A stretch of DNA of 7,741 nt, taken from the NCBI GenBank assembly GCA_023441105.1, contig JAEZQX010000111.1, positions 1 through 7,741 of the forward strand, written 5' to 3'. Every line of letters starts with the position of its first letter. Positions within the stretch are counted from its first letter, which is position 1. This stretch comes from Pseudomonadota bacterium (lineage in GTDB: Bacteria; Pseudomonadota; Gammaproteobacteria; Burkholderiales; Burkholderiaceae). The position numbers were made by a program, and so were the translations under genes. Of the stretch, positions 1 to 7,206 are shown in pieces. The notes below the pieces were generated by a model that saw only the letters and a program-made list of their open reading frames with translations, was not told the origin of the DNA and ran no database searches.

Positions 1-24
1 CGTCAGGCCAGCCCGTCCCTGACG
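1..24. repeat. Inverted repeat over the YihY-gene stop codon
   Basis: CGTCAGG (1-7) and CCTGACG (18-24) form a perfect 7-bp stem around a 10-base loop. The stop codon of the minus-strand gene (5-3) lies in one arm. It could be the stem of a terminator whose U-tract would fall just outside the window, or extend further left; neither can be seen. Confidence 0.4.
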
Positions 25-1442
25 GCGGGCTCCGGCAGCGCTTCCTCCTCGGAGGTTTCCTCCGGCATCACCACCACCGCCTCGTCGCTGGCCGGCGACG
101 CGGCGGCGGCAACCGCATCCTGGCGCAGCAGCGAGGCGATGCTGGCCCGCCCCAGCAGCGCCGCGATGGCCTGGTCATGCGCCTGCACCAGCCGCTCGAG
201 GGGCTCCGGCATCACCAGCAGGTCCGGATCCAGCGAATGGTCCTCGCCGTCCTCGCGGACGATCTCGACCACGTCCCAGGCGGTCATGGAAGCCAGCTCG
301 CGCATCGGCACCCAGGTGCAAGGCTCGGTCCGGGTCGGCACCAGGATGCGGCGGGCGGTCATCAGGTCGAGCAGCTGCCGGATCGCGTAAGTCGGCACCG
401 CCAGCTCGCGGGTGAGCTCATCCAGCGAGAGCGGTGCGCCGCCGCCCGCATGGCGCTCGCCGATGCGCTGCATCACCAGCAGCGCCAGGCGCTCTCGCAT
501 GCGGCTGCTCAGCGGCGGCTCGCCGGGCTTGGCGAGGATGTATTCGCCGTGCTGCAGGTAGAAGCTCACGCTGGCGCCGATCAGCACGATCAGCCAGCTG
601 ACGTAGATCCAGATCATGAAGAAGATCAGGATCGCGAAGCCCGAGTAGATGGCGGTGTAGTTCGACGACCCGACCACGAAGCTGGCGAACGCCCAGCCTG
701 CGGTCTGCCAGGCGATGCCGCCGACCAGGGCGCCGCCGAAGGCGGGCCCGAGGCGCACGCGGGTGTTGGGAATGAACACGTAGATGAAAGTGAAGAGCCC
801 GATGATCAGCGCATAGGGCAGCAGCTTGCCGGCTTCGGCGGCGAGCCAGCCCAGCGGCTCGATGGCCAGCAGGCCGCGCACCATGCCGATGCTGCTCACC
901 GCCGCGGTGATGCCCAGGGCCGAGAAGATCAGCAGCGGGCCCACCAGCAGCACGCTCAGGTAGCTGCTGAAACGCGTGCCGAAGCGGCGCGGCTCGGGCA
1001 CGTGCCAGATGAAGTTGAACGACATCTCGATCTTCTGGATCAGCGAGATCGACGTATAGAGCAGCAGGGCCAGGCCGAGCGAGCCGAGCACGCCGACGTT
1101 CATGTTGCCAATGAACTGGATGATCTGCTGGGTCACCTCGGCGCCGCGCTCGCCGAGCGGCTCGAGAAATCGCGACAGCGCCGGCTCGATCTGGTTGTGC
1201 ACGCCGAATGCCTTCAGGACCGAGAAGCTCAGCGCCAGCAGCGGCACGATCGACAGCAGCGTGGTGTAGACCAGGCTCATGGCCCGCAGGGTGAGCTGGC
1301 CGAAGGCGAGGTCGCGCAGCACCACCAGCAGCACGCCCAGCGCCCGCAGTCCCCCGGCGCGGTAGCCGGGGCCGTGGGCGCGGCGGGCCAGCGCGGTGCG
1401 TTCCTGCAGGCGCGCCAGCTGGTATTCGGGATCCAGGTTCAT
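3..1442 (-). CDS. YihY/BrkB-family inner-membrane protein with C-terminal winged-helix-like domain
   Basis: Complete 479-residue protein of the YihY/BrkB (formerly 'ribonuclease BN') family. The molecular function of this family is unsettled; members are polytopic inner-membrane proteins linked to envelope integrity or possible transport. Six hydrophobic segments are visible at roughly 55-76, 113-133, 160-182, 207-225, 233-257 and 266-294. Family hallmarks include the SLVYTTLLSIVPLLA stretch (56-70), the FIPNTRV segment (223-229) and the NYTAIYSGFA region (261-270). After the membrane core, residues about 313-385 look soluble, and 338-370 read like a winged helix (LSLDELTRELAVP, then a recognition-helix-like segment). 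The tail (about 400-479) is acidic and Ala/Pro-rich. The start is supported by an AAGGA Shine-Dalgarno seven bases upstream. The gene is divergent from the large lipoprotein gene. The family assignment is firm; the substrate is unknown. Confidence 0.9.
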   Translation of the reverse strand: MNLDPEYQLARLQERTALARRAHGPGYRAGGLRALGVLLVVLRDLAFGQLTLRAMSLVYTTLLSIVPLLALSFSVLKAFGVHNQIEPALSRFLEPLGERGAEVTQQIIQFIGNMNVGVLGSLGLALLLYTSISLIQKIEMSFNFIWHVPEPRRFGTRFSSYLSVLLVGPLLIFSALGITAAVSSIGMVRGLLAIEPLGWLAAEAGKLLPYALIIGLFTFIYVFIPNTRVRLGPAFGGALVGGIAWQTAGWAFASFVVGSSNYTAIYSGFAILIFFMIWIYVSWLIVLIGASVSFYLQHGEYILAKPGEPPLSSRMRERLALLVMQRIGERHAGGGAPLSLDELTRELAVPTYAIRQLLDLMTARRILVPTRTEPCTWVPMRELASMTAWDVVEIVREDGEDHSLDPDLLVMPEPLERLVQAHDQAIAALLGRASIASLLRQDAVAAAASPASDEAVVVMPEETSEEEALPEPAVRDGLA

Positions 1443-1449
1443 CCGGTAG

Positions 1450-1454
1450 TCCTT
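1450..1454 (-). promoter_or_regulatory. Ribosome binding site of the YihY-family gene
   Basis: Read on the minus strand this is AAGGA, seven bases before the ATG at 1442-1440. It supports this start over any upstream extension. A long minus-strand open frame upstream ends in a TGA overlapping this ATG, but it does not look like a gene. Confidence 0.6.
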
Positions 1455-1475
1455 GCGGGTAACCGATCGGCGTTG

Positions 1476-1504
1476 TTTACTTCATCGGTGGGATGCTGCA
1501 TATT
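1476..1504 (+). promoter_or_regulatory. Candidate sigma-70-like promoter for the large lipoprotein gene
   Basis: TTTACT (1476-1481) as -35 and CATATT (1499-1504) as -10 are 17 bp apart, each matching four of six consensus bases. They lie in the AT-rich centre of the intergenic region. Transcription would begin near 1511, giving a leader of about 65 nt. This is a weak match and the choice is an inference. Confidence 0.3.
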
Positions 1505-1564
1505 CCTTTGAGCCGTAAGGTCATTGCGGTCGCCGGTATGCAGGCCGCTGATGCAGTCTACTGA

Positions 1565-1570
1565 AAGAGG
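1565..1570 (+). promoter_or_regulatory. Ribosome binding site of the large lipoprotein gene
   Basis: AAGAGG lies five bases upstream of the ATG at 1576. Together with the lipoprotein signal peptide that starts at this codon, it fixes the start. Confidence 0.65.
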
Positions 1571-1575
1571 TCGCG

Positions 1576-4275
1576 ATGCGGGATTTCCGGGTTCCTTGCG
1601 TGCTGGCCCTGTTTCTTTCGGCCTGTGGCGGTGGCGGCGGTGGTGGCGGCGATGGCAATAACGGCGGCAGCACGGCTCCGCCGACCACCATCGCGGGCAC
1701 GGCCGCCATCGGCGCACCCGTCGCCAATGCGGCCGTCGAGGTCAAGTGCCAGCGGGGCAGCGGCTCCGGCACCACGGATGCCACCGGCAGGTTCGAGGTG
1801 GCCATCACCGGCCCGCAGGGGCCCTGCATGCTGCAGGCTGCAAGCCCGTCCGGCGCGCTGGTGTCGGCAACCGCCACCGCCGGCGGCACGGCCAACATCA
1901 CCTCGCTGACCCATCTGCTCACGGCCCGGCTCCTGGGCAGCGGCACCCCCGCGGCGAGCTTCGCCAGCGCGGACGCCGCCACCTACGCGGCCATCACCCA
2001 GCAGGACATCTCCGCGGCCCAGGGTGCCGTTGCCAGCGAACTCCAGCGCATCGGTGCGCAGATGCCGTCGGTCAACTGGGTGACCCAGCCGTTCACCGCC
2101 GCGCCGGGGGACGCCATGGATGGCGCCCTCGAACTGCTGCAGGACAAGCTGGCCATCCAGAACAAGAGCCTGGCGGCTGCGGCCATCGAATTGTCGACCG
2201 GGCCGCTGCAGGTCGTGGTGCCCATCGAAGGCGGCGCCACCTGCATCCCGGGCATCATCGCCGGCTTCGACAGGGCTATCCAGGACGAGGTCACGCGGGT
2301 GGTCAGCGAGCCGAACGCAGGCGGCGGTGGCGGAGACAGCCCCGGGGGAATCGGCGGCGAGGGCGCGGGTGGGGTCGGCGTCGGCGGTTCGCTCGGCCAG
2401 TTCGTCAACGTCGACGTGACGGTGCAGTTCGCTTCCGGCGCCGTCTTCGGTCCCGTCCGGGCGGACAGCAGCAACGGCATGGTCACGCTGGTGCCCTGCG
2501 AGCTGCAGGCGCCGGTGCTGGTGACGTTCGCCGGCGCACCGGGTTCGGGTGCCGTCTACTTCGACGAGCACCTCGGCGCCCCAGTCCAGTTCGAGAACCA
2601 GACGTTGCGTGGCATCCTGACCCGGCTCGACCGCAATGGCGGCGTCACGCCTTTCACCGAGGCGATGGTGCGCCGCGCGCTGCTGCTGGGAGATGCCGTG
2701 GCCACCGCCGGAGGCCGGCCGCTCAAGGCCATCGAGAAGGCCGCGGATGCCTGGAAGGATCCGGCCCGGGTGCAGATCGCCCACGACGAGGTGCGCGCGG
2801 CGGTCAATGACCTGCTGCCCGGCATCTACCGGCTGGAAGACCTCACGCGATTGCCGGTCATCGTCAACCAGGCCAACAGCCAGGCCAATTCGGCGGCGCT
2901 GACGGACAACCAGAACGGCGTCTACGGCGCGGTGCTTGCGGGCCTCGCCAAGGCGGCGGCACGATCGCAGCCGGCCTCGACCGGTCCCGCCCTGGCCATC
3001 CAGAAGCAGATCGCCGACGATCTCGAGGACGGCGTGCTGGACCTGCGCCGGGGTGCGGCGCCGGTGTCTTCGGAGATCGGCGGCGGCACCTACCAGTACG
3101 ACACGCTGGCCGCGCGGGTCACCAGCGAGACCGGCGCGGTGGCCAAGTCCCTCGGCGCCGGCAACCTCAAGACCGCCACCGTCCCGATGCAGCGGTTGCG
3201 GGCCAGGGTCGGCACGGATTTCAATGCCGCGCCCAACTGGACCTTCACCCTGCAGTCGGACGGCGTCCTGCAGATCGTGCGCACCGCGGCACCGGTGCTG
3301 CAGCCGCCGCCGCTGCCGGCCGGCGCGCGCTTCTCGCGCATCGACGTCTTCGATCGCTCCACCCGGACCTTTGCCGAGGAGCCGACGCCCGAGGACCAGT
3401 GGCAGAACTGCTTCGTCGCCACCGCCCTTGATGGCCAGTCGCTGCTGACCTGGCGCGTCGGCCAGGCGGGCGGCTTCGTGACCCGCAACGTCGCCAATCC
3501 GACCGATCCGGTGGTCGGCATCATGCCCGAGAGCCTGTCGGCGAGCATCCAGGGCGGCGACAGCATCCTGTTCGTGCGTCGCAGCGGCCAGACCGGCACC
3601 ACCGAAGGCTGCGACGTGCAGGACTTCCATCCCGGCCTTGCGCAGGCTGCCGCCGGCCGCTACGTGGTGCAGGCGTTCCAGGACTTCGGCAACCGCTACC
3701 TGGTGTATTCGGATGGCACCGTGCATGCCTGGGGTATCAACCGCGGGGCGCTGGGGGTCAACCTCATCGGCGACGATTCGCTGCAGCCGGAAGAGAAGGC
3801 GTTCATGGTCGCCGAGGACGGCCGCGCCGGCGGCTTGGCCAATGTCGCCATGCTGGCCCGCGGACAGGACATCCAGCAGACCCGGGCGCTGCTGCGCAGC
3901 CCGGAAGATGCGCGCGACGGCAAGGTGGTGGTCTGGGGTACCGGTCTGCCGGGCCCCAGGACCATCCCCGGCCTCGACGACATCTGCTGGATCGCCGGGC
4001 CGTACGCGGTGGGGTGCAACGGCCAGCTCTTCCATGCCGCCATCACCAACATCGTGAACGGCGAAATCGCCGCAGACGTCCAGGCGGTTGGCGGGGTGCC
4101 GGCCATCTGGCGGGTCAATGCCGACCTTCCCATCGACCGCGACACCGTCGACGATCCAGGCGAACCGGGTGGTGTCGTCCGGGAGGTGACCTCGCTGACC
4201 CTCGGTCATGCCGCCATCGCAGTCGACGGCAGGGTCTTCGACCTGCGCGGCACCACTGCCACCTTGCAGCAGTGA
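1576..4275 (+). CDS. Large lipoprotein with polyglycine tether, N-terminal beta domain and RCC1-like C-terminal repeats
   Basis: An 899-residue predicted lipoprotein of unknown function. The signal peptide ends in a lipobox (LSAC, lipidated Cys17), and the mature protein opens with eight glycines (18-25) and a Gly/Asn/Ser/Thr/Pro linker. Residues about 38-105 resemble the carboxypeptidase-regulatory/CNA-B-like beta domain seen in proteobacterial lipoproteins: the G-T-A-x-x-G-x-P-V motif, then V-K-C (Cys58), then TTDATGRFEV. A second Gly-rich linker spans 248-274 and separates a helical N-terminal part from the rest. The middle (about 275-690) is not recognised. RCC1-like signatures occur at 713-720 (DGTVHAWG, followed by N and G residues) and 781-788 (DGKVVVWG), with weaker ones after that (NGQLFHA, DGRVFDLRG), suggesting a partial beta-propeller. 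Having Gly rather than Asp after Cys17 suggests outer-membrane sorting. It is monocistronic as far as can be seen. The lipoprotein call is firm; the domain calls are by eye. Confidence 0.8.
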   Translation: MRDFRVPCVLALFLSACGGGGGGGGDGNNGGSTAPPTTIAGTAAIGAPVANAAVEVKCQRGSGSGTTDATGRFEVAITGPQGPCMLQAASPSGALVSATATAGGTANITSLTHLLTARLLGSGTPAASFASADAATYAAITQQDISAAQGAVASELQRIGAQMPSVNWVTQPFTAAPGDAMDGALELLQDKLAIQNKSLAAAAIELSTGPLQVVVPIEGGATCIPGIIAGFDRAIQDEVTRVVSEPNAGGGGGDSPGGIGGEGAGGVGVGGSLGQFVNVDVTVQFASGAVFGPVRADSSNGMVTLVPCELQAPVLVTFAGAPGSGAVYFDEHLGAPVQFENQTLRGILTRLDRNGGVTPFTEAMVRRALLLGDAVATAGGRPLKAIEKAADAWKDPARVQIAHDEVRAAVNDLLPGIYRLEDLTRLPVIVNQANSQANSAALTDNQNGVYGAVLAGLAKAAARSQPASTGPALAIQKQIADDLEDGVLDLRRGAAPVSSEIGGGTYQYDTLAARVTSETGAVAKSLGAGNLKTATVPMQRLRARVGTDFNAAPNWTFTLQSDGVLQIVRTAAPVLQPPPLPAGARFSRIDVFDRSTRTFAEEPTPEDQWQNCFVATALDGQSLLTWRVGQAGGFVTRNVANPTDPVVGIMPESLSASIQGGDSILFVRRSGQTGTTEGCDVQDFHPGLAQAAAGRYVVQAFQDFGNRYLVYSDGTVHAWGINRGALGVNLIGDDSLQPEEKAFMVAEDGRAGGLANVAMLARGQDIQQTRALLRSPEDARDGKVVVWGTGLPGPRTIPGLDDICWIAGPYAVGCNGQLFHAAITNIVNGEIAADVQAVGGVPAIWRVNADLPIDRDTVDDPGEPGGVVREVTSLTLGHAAIAVDGRVFDLRGTTATLQQ
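4254..4274. repeat. Inverted repeat at the end of the large lipoprotein gene
   Basis: CACTGC (4254-4259) pairs perfectly with GCAGTG (4269-4274) around a nine-base loop. The second arm contains the first two bases of the TGA stop. No U-tract follows, so it is not a standard intrinsic terminator. Confidence 0.35.
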
Positions 4276-4294
4276 TCCGTATCCTTGCTAGGAT
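4264..4294 (+). promoter_or_regulatory. Candidate extended -10 promoter for maeB
   Basis: TAGGAT (4289-4294) is preceded by TG one base upstream, giving TGCTAGGAT, an extended -10 element. A weak -35, TTGCAG (4264-4269), sits 19 bp upstream and overlaps the 3' end of the lipoprotein gene; extended -10 promoters often tolerate a poor -35. The predicted transcript starts near 4301, leaving a leader of about 36 nt. Confidence 0.45.
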
Positions 4295-4304
4295 GTAGCC
4301 TCGG

Positions 4305-4319
4305 CCCGCAGCTCGCGGG
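4305..4319 (+). other. Small hairpin in the maeB leader
   Basis: CCCGC (4305-4309) and GCGGG (4315-4319) can pair around a five-base loop, with a possible extra G-U pair at 4304/4320. It ends five bases before the maeB Shine-Dalgarno. It lacks a U-tract, so it does not look like an intrinsic terminator. It may tune leader stability or be a chance GC-rich pairing. Confidence 0.35.
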
Positions 4320-4323
4320 TTAG

Positions 4324-4329
4324 AGGAGG
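4324..4329 (+). promoter_or_regulatory. Strong Shine-Dalgarno of maeB
   Basis: AGGAGG is a full match to the anti-Shine-Dalgarno and lies seven bases before the ATG at 4337. It fixes the maeB start and predicts efficient translation. Confidence 0.8.
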
Positions 4330-4336
4330 AGCGAGG

Positions 4337-6682
4337 ATGCAGAGCAAGACGGCAGGGGGAGAACCGGGGCCGATCACCGGCAAGTTGTCGCCGGCGGAGG
4401 AATCTTTGCGCCAGGCGGCGCTCGAATACCACCGCCTGCCGACTCGCGGCAAGGTGGCGGTGTTGCCGACCAAGCCGCTGTCGAACCAGCTGGACCTGTC
4501 GCTGGCCTATTCGCCGGGCGTGGCCTATGCCTGTCTCGAGATCCGCGACGACGAGGCAAAGGCTGCGGAATACACGTCGCGCGGCAACCTCGTCGGCGTG
4601 ATCACCAACGGCACGGCGGTGCTGGGGCTCGGGGACATCGGGCCGCTGGCCGGCAAGCCGGTGATGGAAGGCAAGGGCTGCCTGTTCAAGAAGTTCGCCG
4701 GCATCGACGTCTTCGACATCGAGCTCGCCGAGCGCGACCCGGACAAGCTGGTCGACATCATCGCCGCGCTCGAGCCGACCCTCGGCGGCATCAATCTCGA
4801 GGACATCAAGGCGCCGGAGTGCTTCTACATCGAGCGCAAGCTGCGCGAGCGGATGCGCATCCCGGTGTTTCACGACGACCAGCATGGCACGGCCATCATC
4901 TCCACCGCCGCCATGGTCAACGGGCTGGAGCTGGTCGGCAAGCAGCTCGGCGATGTCAAGGTTGCGGTGTCCGGCGCCGGCGCCGCCGCCATTGCCTGCC
5001 TCGACCTGATGATCGCGATCGGCGTTAAGTCCGACAACGTCTTCGTCTGTGACTCTCGCGGCGTGCTGTACGAAGGCCGCGAGGGCAGGCTCGACGAATC
5101 GAAGAGCCGCTATGTCCGCAAGACCGACGCCCGCACCCTGGCGGACGTCATGAAGGACGCCGACGTGTTTCTCGGCTGTTCGGCGCCGGGCGTGGTCAGC
5201 CCCGACATGGTCCGGTCGATGGCGAAGCAGCCGATCCTGCTGGCACTGGCCAATCCGGAGCCGGAGATCCGGCCCGAGCTGGCGCTCGAGGCGCGGCCGG
5301 ACTGCATCATCGCCACCGGCCGCTCGGACTATCCCAACCAGGTCAACAACGTGCTGTGCTTTCCGTACATCTTCCGCGGCGCGCTCGACAGCGGCGCGAG
5401 CCGCATCACCGAGGAGATGAAGCTCGCCTGCGTGAAGGAGATCGCGGAGCTGACCAAGGCGGAGATCAGCGACGAGGTCGCCGCCGCCTACCCGGGACAG
5501 GAGCTTCGGTTCGGTCCCGACTACATCATTCCCAAGCCGTTCGACTCGCGGCTGATCCTGCGCATCGCGCCCGCGGTCGCCGAGGCCGCCGTCGCCTCCG
5601 GCGTCGCCACCCGGCCGATCGCGGACATGGACGACTATCGCCGCTCGCTGTCGCGTTTCGTCACCCGCACCGGCATGTTCATGCGCCCGGTTTTCGATGC
5701 CGCCAAGACGGCGCCGAAGCGGATCGTCTATGCCGACGGCGAGGACGAGCGCGTCCTGCGCACGGTGCAGGAAGCGCTCGAGGAAGGGCTCGCCACGCCG
5801 ATCCTGATCGGCCGCCCGGCGGTCATCGCCATGCGCTGCGAGCGCGCCGGGCTGCGCCTGAAGCCGGGCGTCGACTGCGAGGTGGTGGATCCCGAGGACG
5901 ACCGGCGCTATCGCGAGTACTGGGAGGAGTATCACCGGCTGCTCGGACGCCGCGGCGTGCCGCCGGAGTCCGCCAAGACCGACCTGCGCCGCTACAACAC
6001 CGTCATCGGCGCGATGATGATCCACATGGGCGACGCCGAGGGGATGATGTGCGGCCTGGTCGGCCGCTTCGAAGACCACCTGATCCAGGTCAAGCGGATC
6101 TTCGGGTTGGCGCCGGATGCCACCGAGCTCGCCACGATGAACGCGCTGATGCTGCCGACGCATACGCTGTTCGTCGCCGACACCTTCGTCAACGAGGATC
6201 CCAGCGCCCGCAGCCTGGCCAACATCGCGCGCATGGCCGCCAACGAGTTGCGCCGCTTCGGGCTGCCGCCCAAGGTCGCGTTCCTGTCCCATTCCATGTT
6301 CGGATCGTCCGACCGCCCGGCGGCGGTCAAGATGCGCGAGGCGCGCCGGCTGTTCCAGGAGGAGAACCCGGACGTGGAATGCGACGGCGAGATGCACGGC
6401 GACGTGGCCTTGAGCGAAAGCCTGCGCAAGAAGGTGCTGATGGATTCGACGCTGACCGGCTCGGCCAACCTGCTGATCTGCCCGTCCCTCGACGCCGCCA
6501 ACATCCTGTTCAACGTCCTCAAGGTCACGGTCGGCCAGGGGGTCACCATCGGTCCGATCCTGCTCGGCAGCGCGGCGCCGGTGCACATCATGACCAGCTC
6601 CTCCACCGTCCGCCGGCTCCTCAACATGACGGCGCTCACCGTCTGCGACGCCCAGGCCGCCGCGACCAGGTCGAAGGCATGA
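4337..6682 (+). CDS. maeB: NADP-dependent malic enzyme with C-terminal phosphotransacetylase-like domain
   Basis: A 781-residue MaeB, slightly longer than the roughly 760-residue E. coli enzyme, which it resembles along its whole length. It decarboxylates L-malate to pyruvate and CO2 with reduction of NADP+, supplying pyruvate and NADPH in the cytoplasm. The malic N-terminal domain has the catalytic-Tyr motif AYSPGVA (Tyr58), the Lys-bearing [14 protein letters not shown] segment (from Glu111; conserved Lys113 and Lys118) and the metal-site motif FHDDQHGTA (Asp180, Asp181). The Rossmann domain shows GAGAAA at 213-218, followed by the CDSRG strand end. The [17 protein letters not shown] block is intact. 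From about 445 the protein becomes a phosphotransacetylase-like domain, which in this family is not known to make acetyl-phosphate but mediates oligomerisation and acetyl-CoA feedback inhibition. The stop overlaps the next start (ATGA), so the downstream lipoprotein is probably translationally coupled. NADP preference is inferred from the family. Confidence 0.95.
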   Translation: MQSKTAGGEPGPITGKLSPAEESLRQAALEYHRLPTRGKVAVLPTKPLSNQLDLSLAYSPGVAYACLEIRDDEAKAAEYTSRGNLVGVITNGTAVLGLGDIGPLAGKPVMEGKGCLFKKFAGIDVFDIELAERDPDKLVDIIAALEPTLGGINLEDIKAPECFYIERKLRERMRIPVFHDDQHGTAIISTAAMVNGLELVGKQLGDVKVAVSGAGAAAIACLDLMIAIGVKSDNVFVCDSRGVLYEGREGRLDESKSRYVRKTDARTLADVMKDADVFLGCSAPGVVSPDMVRSMAKQPILLALANPEPEIRPELALEARPDCIIATGRSDYPNQVNNVLCFPYIFRGALDSGASRITEEMKLACVKEIAELTKAEISDEVAAAYPGQELRFGPDYIIPKPFDSRLILRIAPAVAEAAVASGVATRPIADMDDYRRSLSRFVTRTGMFMRPVFDAAKTAPKRIVYADGEDERVLRTVQEALEEGLATPILIGRPAVIAMRCERAGLRLKPGVDCEVVDPEDDRRYREYWEEYHRLLGRRGVPPESAKTDLRRYNTVIGAMMIHMGDAEGMMCGLVGRFEDHLIQVKRIFGLAPDATELATMNALMLPTHTLFVADTFVNEDPSARSLANIARMAANELRRFGLPPKVAFLSHSMFGSSDRPAAVKMREARRLFQEENPDVECDGEMHGDVALSESLRKKVLMDSTLTGSANLLICPSLDAANILFNVLKVTVGQGVTIGPILLGSAAPVHIMTSSSTVRRLLNMTALTVCDAQAAATRSKA

Positions 6683-7137
6683 GGGCGGGTCGGCAGGAGC
6701 TGCCGGCCGGGCGGCTGGCGCGCGCGCTCGCGGGCGCCATGCTGTCCGCCGCGCTGCTGTCCCTGGCGGCCTGCGCGGCACTGCCAGTGGACGACGTGGT
6801 GCGCGTCGAGGCGGACGACAGCGGCAGGACCATCGACCTGAAGACCGGGCAGGTCCTCGAGATCGTGATGCAGTCATTCTCCGGCCGCAACCTGACGCTG
6901 TCGCTCGGCTCGGTGGTGACGCCGACGCTCCAGCAGGCGGGCCAGCCGTCCTTCTTCGACGACACCATCCGTGGCAGCGTCTCCGGCACCGGCAGCTACG
7001 AGGCGTGGCGGTTCAGGGCGGCACAGCCGGGCACCGCCGACGTGCGCATGGACTACCGGCTGCCCTGGCAGACCACCGGCGCGCCGACCCGATCCGTGAC
7101 CTACAAGGTCGTCGTGCACCAGGCGACCGCGCAGTGA
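6679..7137 (+). CDS. Small lipoprotein with a chagasin/I42-inhibitor-like fold
   Basis: A 152-residue predicted lipoprotein. The signal peptide has a long, Arg-rich n-region, a hydrophobic core (about 16-30) and a lipobox, LAAC, with lipidated Cys32. Ala33-Ala34 suggest outer-membrane sorting. The mature domain resembles the chagasin-type cysteine-protease inhibitor family (MEROPS I42): a Gly/Ser loop SGTGS (102-106), then the W-x-F strand (Trp110, Phe112), P-G-T-A-x-V (117-122), and Y-x-x-P-W (Tyr126, Pro129, Trp130). The usual NPTTGY loop is not recognisable near 65-75, and Arg of the RPW motif is Leu128, so protease inhibition is doubtful. The frame is open far upstream inside maeB, but the signal peptide and the ATGA overlap with maeB select this start; its Shine-Dalgarno is weak, which fits translational coupling. 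Met21 is a possible later start giving a shorter signal. The fold assignment is moderate and the function unknown. Confidence 0.75.
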   Translation: MRAGRQELPAGRLARALAGAMLSAALLSLAACAALPVDDVVRVEADDSGRTIDLKTGQVLEIVMQSFSGRNLTLSLGSVVTPTLQQAGQPSFFDDTIRGSVSGTGSYEAWRFRAAQPGTADVRMDYRLPWQTTGAPTRSVTYKVVVHQATAQ

Positions 7138-7147
7138 GGCGGCGCGG
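7127..7147. repeat. GC inverted repeat straddling the small-lipoprotein stop codon
   Basis: CCGCGC (7127-7132) and GCGCGG (7142-7147) form a 6-bp all-GC stem with a nine-base loop holding the TGA stop. No U-tract follows. It may slow 3' exonucleases or be chance in GC-rich DNA. Confidence 0.35.
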
Positions 7148-7206
7148 CACGACCAAGACCTGATACCGCGGAAGGAATCGCAACGGCCGTCCCGTAGAAT
7201 CGGCCG
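7138..7206 (+). other. Intergenic region before the antiporter gene
   Basis: This 69-bp spacer has no U-rich intrinsic terminator. The hexamer CGGCCG occurs at 7184-7189 and 7201-7206, flanking the -10 box. A GC hairpin straddles the stop of the gene upstream (arms 7127-7132 and 7142-7147). There is no recognisable Shine-Dalgarno close to the next ATG; the nearest purine run (about 7171-7177) lies some 30 bases away. Confidence 0.6.
7195..7200 (+). promoter_or_regulatory. Candidate -10 box for a leaderless antiporter transcript
   Basis: TAGAAT matches five of six consensus -10 bases. It ends six bases before the A of the ATG at 7207, so transcription would begin at or next to the start codon. 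No -35 match is found at 16-18 bp spacing (sequence there is purine-rich). The absence of a nearby Shine-Dalgarno fits a leaderless message. The call is inferential. Confidence 0.45.

Larger units (their letters stand above)
1443..1575. other. Divergent intergenic region
   Basis: This 133-bp spacer separates the divergently transcribed YihY-family and lipoprotein genes and must hold the promoters of both. Its centre (about 1473-1510) is noticeably AT-richer than the surroundings. It contains a perfect 8-bp palindrome, CCGATCGG, at 1463-1470, which could be an operator half or chance. I could not identify a convincing minus-strand promoter here. Confidence 0.6.

Noticed and set aside
1463..1470. 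Palindrome CCGATCGG in the divergent intergenic region as a transcription-factor operator
   Set aside because: It is only 8 bp, does not extend outward, matches no operator I can name, and such palindromes are common in GC-rich DNA.
177..1511. A 444-codon plus-strand open frame antisense to the YihY-family gene
   Set aside because: It mirrors a well-supported membrane protein and encodes a His/Gln/Arg/Ala-rich, low-complexity product with no recognisable domain, typical of antisense frames in GC-rich genes.
1439..1717. A 92-codon minus-strand frame whose TGA overlaps the YihY-family ATG, like a coupled upstream gene
   Set aside because: The product begins with an Arg/Trp/Cys/His-rich low-complexity run, lies antisense to the lipoprotein signal region, and has no convincing ribosome site. 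The YihY-family gene has its own Shine-Dalgarno.
1558..4209. An 883-codon minus-strand open frame opposite the large lipoprotein gene
   Set aside because: Its product is rich in Arg/Gly/Asp/His with no family signature. The plus strand has a lipobox signal peptide, a Shine-Dalgarno and recognisable repeats.
5356..6678. Upstream extension of the small lipoprotein's reading frame into maeB
   Set aside because: The frame is open, but the extra region is an out-of-frame, Arg-rich translation of maeB. The lipoprotein signal peptide begins at 6679.
4115..6877. A 920-codon minus-strand open frame opposite maeB
   Set aside because: maeB matches a known enzyme along its full length; the antisense frame is open only because of GC bias at codon positions.
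7171..7177. GAAGGAA purine run as a ribosome site for the antiporter gene
   Set aside because: It lies about 30 bases before the ATG at 7207, too far for a Shine-Dalgarno, and there is no suitable in-frame start near it.
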